DNA of 64,000 nt from the NCBI RefSeq assembly GCF_026241135.1, contig NZ_JAPFGA010000001.1:310001-374000 (forward strand), in the 5' to 3' direction. Source of the DNA: Galbibacter kalidii (lineage in GTDB: Bacteria > Bacteroidota > Bacteroidia > Flavobacteriales > Flavobacteriaceae). Position 1 is the stretch's first letter; each line of letters begins with the position of its first letter. The position numbers and the translations under genes were made by a program. Below are positions 63,086 through 64,000 of this stretch, piece by piece. Below the pieces are notes generated by a model, which worked only from the letters and a program-made list of their open reading frames with translations, made no database searches and was not told the origin of the DNA.

Positions 63086-64000
63086 CTATTGTAGCATGAC
63101 AGCCACTGCCTCGGCATAGGCATCCTGTGTACCGTCGGTTAGGGGCTGCGGCACGCCATTTTTCCAAAGCATGGCCACATTTCTGGTGTCGTTGTTTTCA
63201 TAGCCTGCTATATAAACATCTTCGCCTATTACCGTTACTGACTGGGCACTGGCATTCTGTGTTCCATCGGTTAGGGGTTGTGCCGTGCCGTTTATCCAGA
63301 GCATGGCTACATATACAGCACCATTTCTTTCATAGCCTGCCACATAGACATCTTCGCCTACTATCGTTACTGACCTGGCTCCGGCATTCCGTGTTCCATC
63401 GGTCAAGGGCTGTGGCACGCCGTTTTTCCAGAGGGTGGCAACGTATATCGTGCCGTTGTGTTCAATCCCCGCCACATAGACGTCTTCGCCCACAACCGCC
63501 ACTGACTGGGCACTGGCATGATTTGAACCATCAGAAAGGGGTTGCGCCACCCCATTTTTCCACAGTGTGGCTACGTTGGCCGTGCCGTTGTTTTCACTCC
63601 CTGCCACATAAATATCTTCGCCTGCAACTGCTACTGAATGGGCCCCGGCACTGTGCAGTCCATCCGTAAGGGCTTGTGGGATACCATTCTTCCAGAGCAT
63701 GGCCACATTGCTGCTGCCGTTGTTTTCAAAACCAGCCAAATAGATGTCTTCGCCTGCAACCGCCACTGAAATAGCCACAGCATCGTATGTTCCATCGGTA
63801 AGGCTTTGTGCATTGCCATTTTTCCAGATCATGGCCGCATTGCTGGTACCATTGTTTTCATAGCCCGTCACATAGATGTCATCGTCCGCAACGGCCACAG
63901 AAGAGGTTCCGGCATTGTGTGGTCCATTGGTAAGGGCTTGTGGTACGCTATCTTCCCATAGGGTGGCCGCGTAATACGTGCCGTTGTATTCACTACCTGT
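63086..64000 (-). CDS. 44-residue tandem-repeat protein (5' end outside window)
   Basis: The minus-strand frame is open to the window edge (a GTG at 63898 is internal), so only the C-terminal about 304 residues are seen. They consist of about seven copies of a 44-residue unit with the theme AVAGEDIYVAGYENNGT..NVAMLWKNGVPQPLTDGT. Each unit would give two to three beta strands, and seven such units suggest a propeller or a beta-solenoid. It ends AEAVAVMLQ. Such repeat proteins are common in Bacteroidota as secreted proteins of unknown function. The stop is 26 bases before the OmpA start. Confidence 0.85.
   Translation of the reverse strand, partial: TGSEYNGTYYAATLWEDSVPQALTNGPHNAGTSSVAVADDDIYVTGYENNGTSNAAMIWKNGNAQSLTDGTYDAVAISVAVAGEDIYLAGFENNGSSNVAMLWKNGIPQALTDGLHSAGAHSVAVAGEDIYVAGSENNGTANVATLWKNGVAQPLSDGSNHASAQSVAVVGEDVYVAGIEHNGTIYVATLWKNGVPQPLTDGTRNAGARSVTIVGEDVYVAGYERNGAVYVAMLWINGTAQPLTDGTQNASAQSVTVIGEDVYIAGYENNDTRNVAMLWKNGVPQPLTDGTQDAYAEAVAVMLQ
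63086..64000. repeat. Tandem 132-base coding repeats
   Basis: The motif TCTTCGCC recurs at about 63219, 63351, 63483, 63615 and 63747, and as TCATCG at 63879: spacing is exactly 132 bases each time, equal to one 44-residue unit. Base-level likeness between copies is high, so copy number could vary by recombination. Confidence 0.9.

Noticed and set aside
63060-63167. Upstream extension of the OmpA-family protein
   Set aside because: It overlaps the repeat gene and lacks a signal; the ATG at 63059 gives a good signal peptide.
63127-63669. 180-residue plus-strand frame with periodic pattern, and a resemblance to a CRISPR array
   Set aside because: The 132-base period is the coding repeat of the minus-strand protein; repeats are not separated by unique spacers, so no CRISPR array is present.

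Overview
The window looks like a stretch of chromosome from a marine- or soil-type member of the Flavobacteriaceae (Bacteroidota). The support is an AT-rich sequence, SusC/SusD-type outer-membrane glycan uptake, many lipoproteins, promoter-like TAnnTTTG boxes with an upstream TTG instead of sigma70 boxes, little Shine-Dalgarno sequence before start codons, a 6S RNA of the flavobacterial type beside zapA and rny, and a TPR-type hybrid two-component regulator. No genus can be named from the sequence alone.

Layout. (1) 1-13.8 kb, housekeeping: the 3' end of a magnesium-chelatase-like AAA ATPase; an esterase and an M20 peptidase; a small membrane protein that probably starts with TTG; a secreted amidohydrolase; an operon of M23 peptidase, TonB-dependent receptor and a small secreted protein; zapA with a coiled-coil partner, 6S RNA, rny, and a lactonase-like lipoprotein. 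(2) 14-39.6 kb, a pectin/rhamnogalacturonan and L-rhamnose locus: GH105, PL22, an unclassified six-hairpin glycosidase and GH28; then a minus-strand rhamnose operon (fused aldolase/dehydrogenase, isomerase, kinase, L-lactate dehydrogenase, NCS1-like permease) with a divergent GntR regulator; then CE12, GH2, a tandem-domain CE12 protein, CE2, an aldo/keto reductase, a four-helix-bundle gene and a sialate-O-acetylesterase-type enzyme. (3) 39.6-53.5 kb, a beta-mannan utilisation locus: epimerase, GH130, SSS symporter and GH26 on the minus strand; an AraC regulator, SusC, SusD, a surface glycan-binding lipoprotein and GH5 on the plus strand. (4) 53.5-58.4 kb: an NlpC/P60-fold protein and a thiolase, a PgpH-type HD membrane protein, and three tRNA genes (Ser, Pro, Arg). 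(5) 58.4-64 kb: the remnant of a serine recombinase abutting tRNA-Arg, then a minus-strand run of a 44-residue-repeat protein, an OmpA-family protein, a tiny membrane peptide and a hybrid two-component regulator. This last part may be an acquired island.

How the genes work together. In the pectin locus the esterases would remove acetyl groups, GH28, GH105 and PL22 would cut galacturonan and rhamnogalacturonan fragments, and GH2 would remove galactose. The released L-rhamnose would be isomerised, phosphorylated and split by the fused enzyme to DHAP and L-lactaldehyde, which the same polypeptide can oxidise to L-lactate. LldD then makes pyruvate. In the mannan locus GH26 and GH5 would cut mannan, SusC/SusD and the symporter import the products, the epimerase turns mannobiose into mannosyl-glucose, and GH130 phosphorolyses it to mannose-1-phosphate and glucose. 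The pectin locus has no SusC/SusD pair of its own in this window.

The points most worth a second look are the unclassified six-hairpin glycosidase, the NCS1-like permease in the rhamnose operon, the tandem CE12 protein, the NlpC/P60 protein with Ser where Cys is expected, the inverted repeats around the four-helix-bundle gene, and the tRNA/recombinase-remnant junction with the repeat protein/OmpA/peptide/HTCS cluster beyond it. All functions are read from sequence motifs and family knowledge; nothing was searched or computed.
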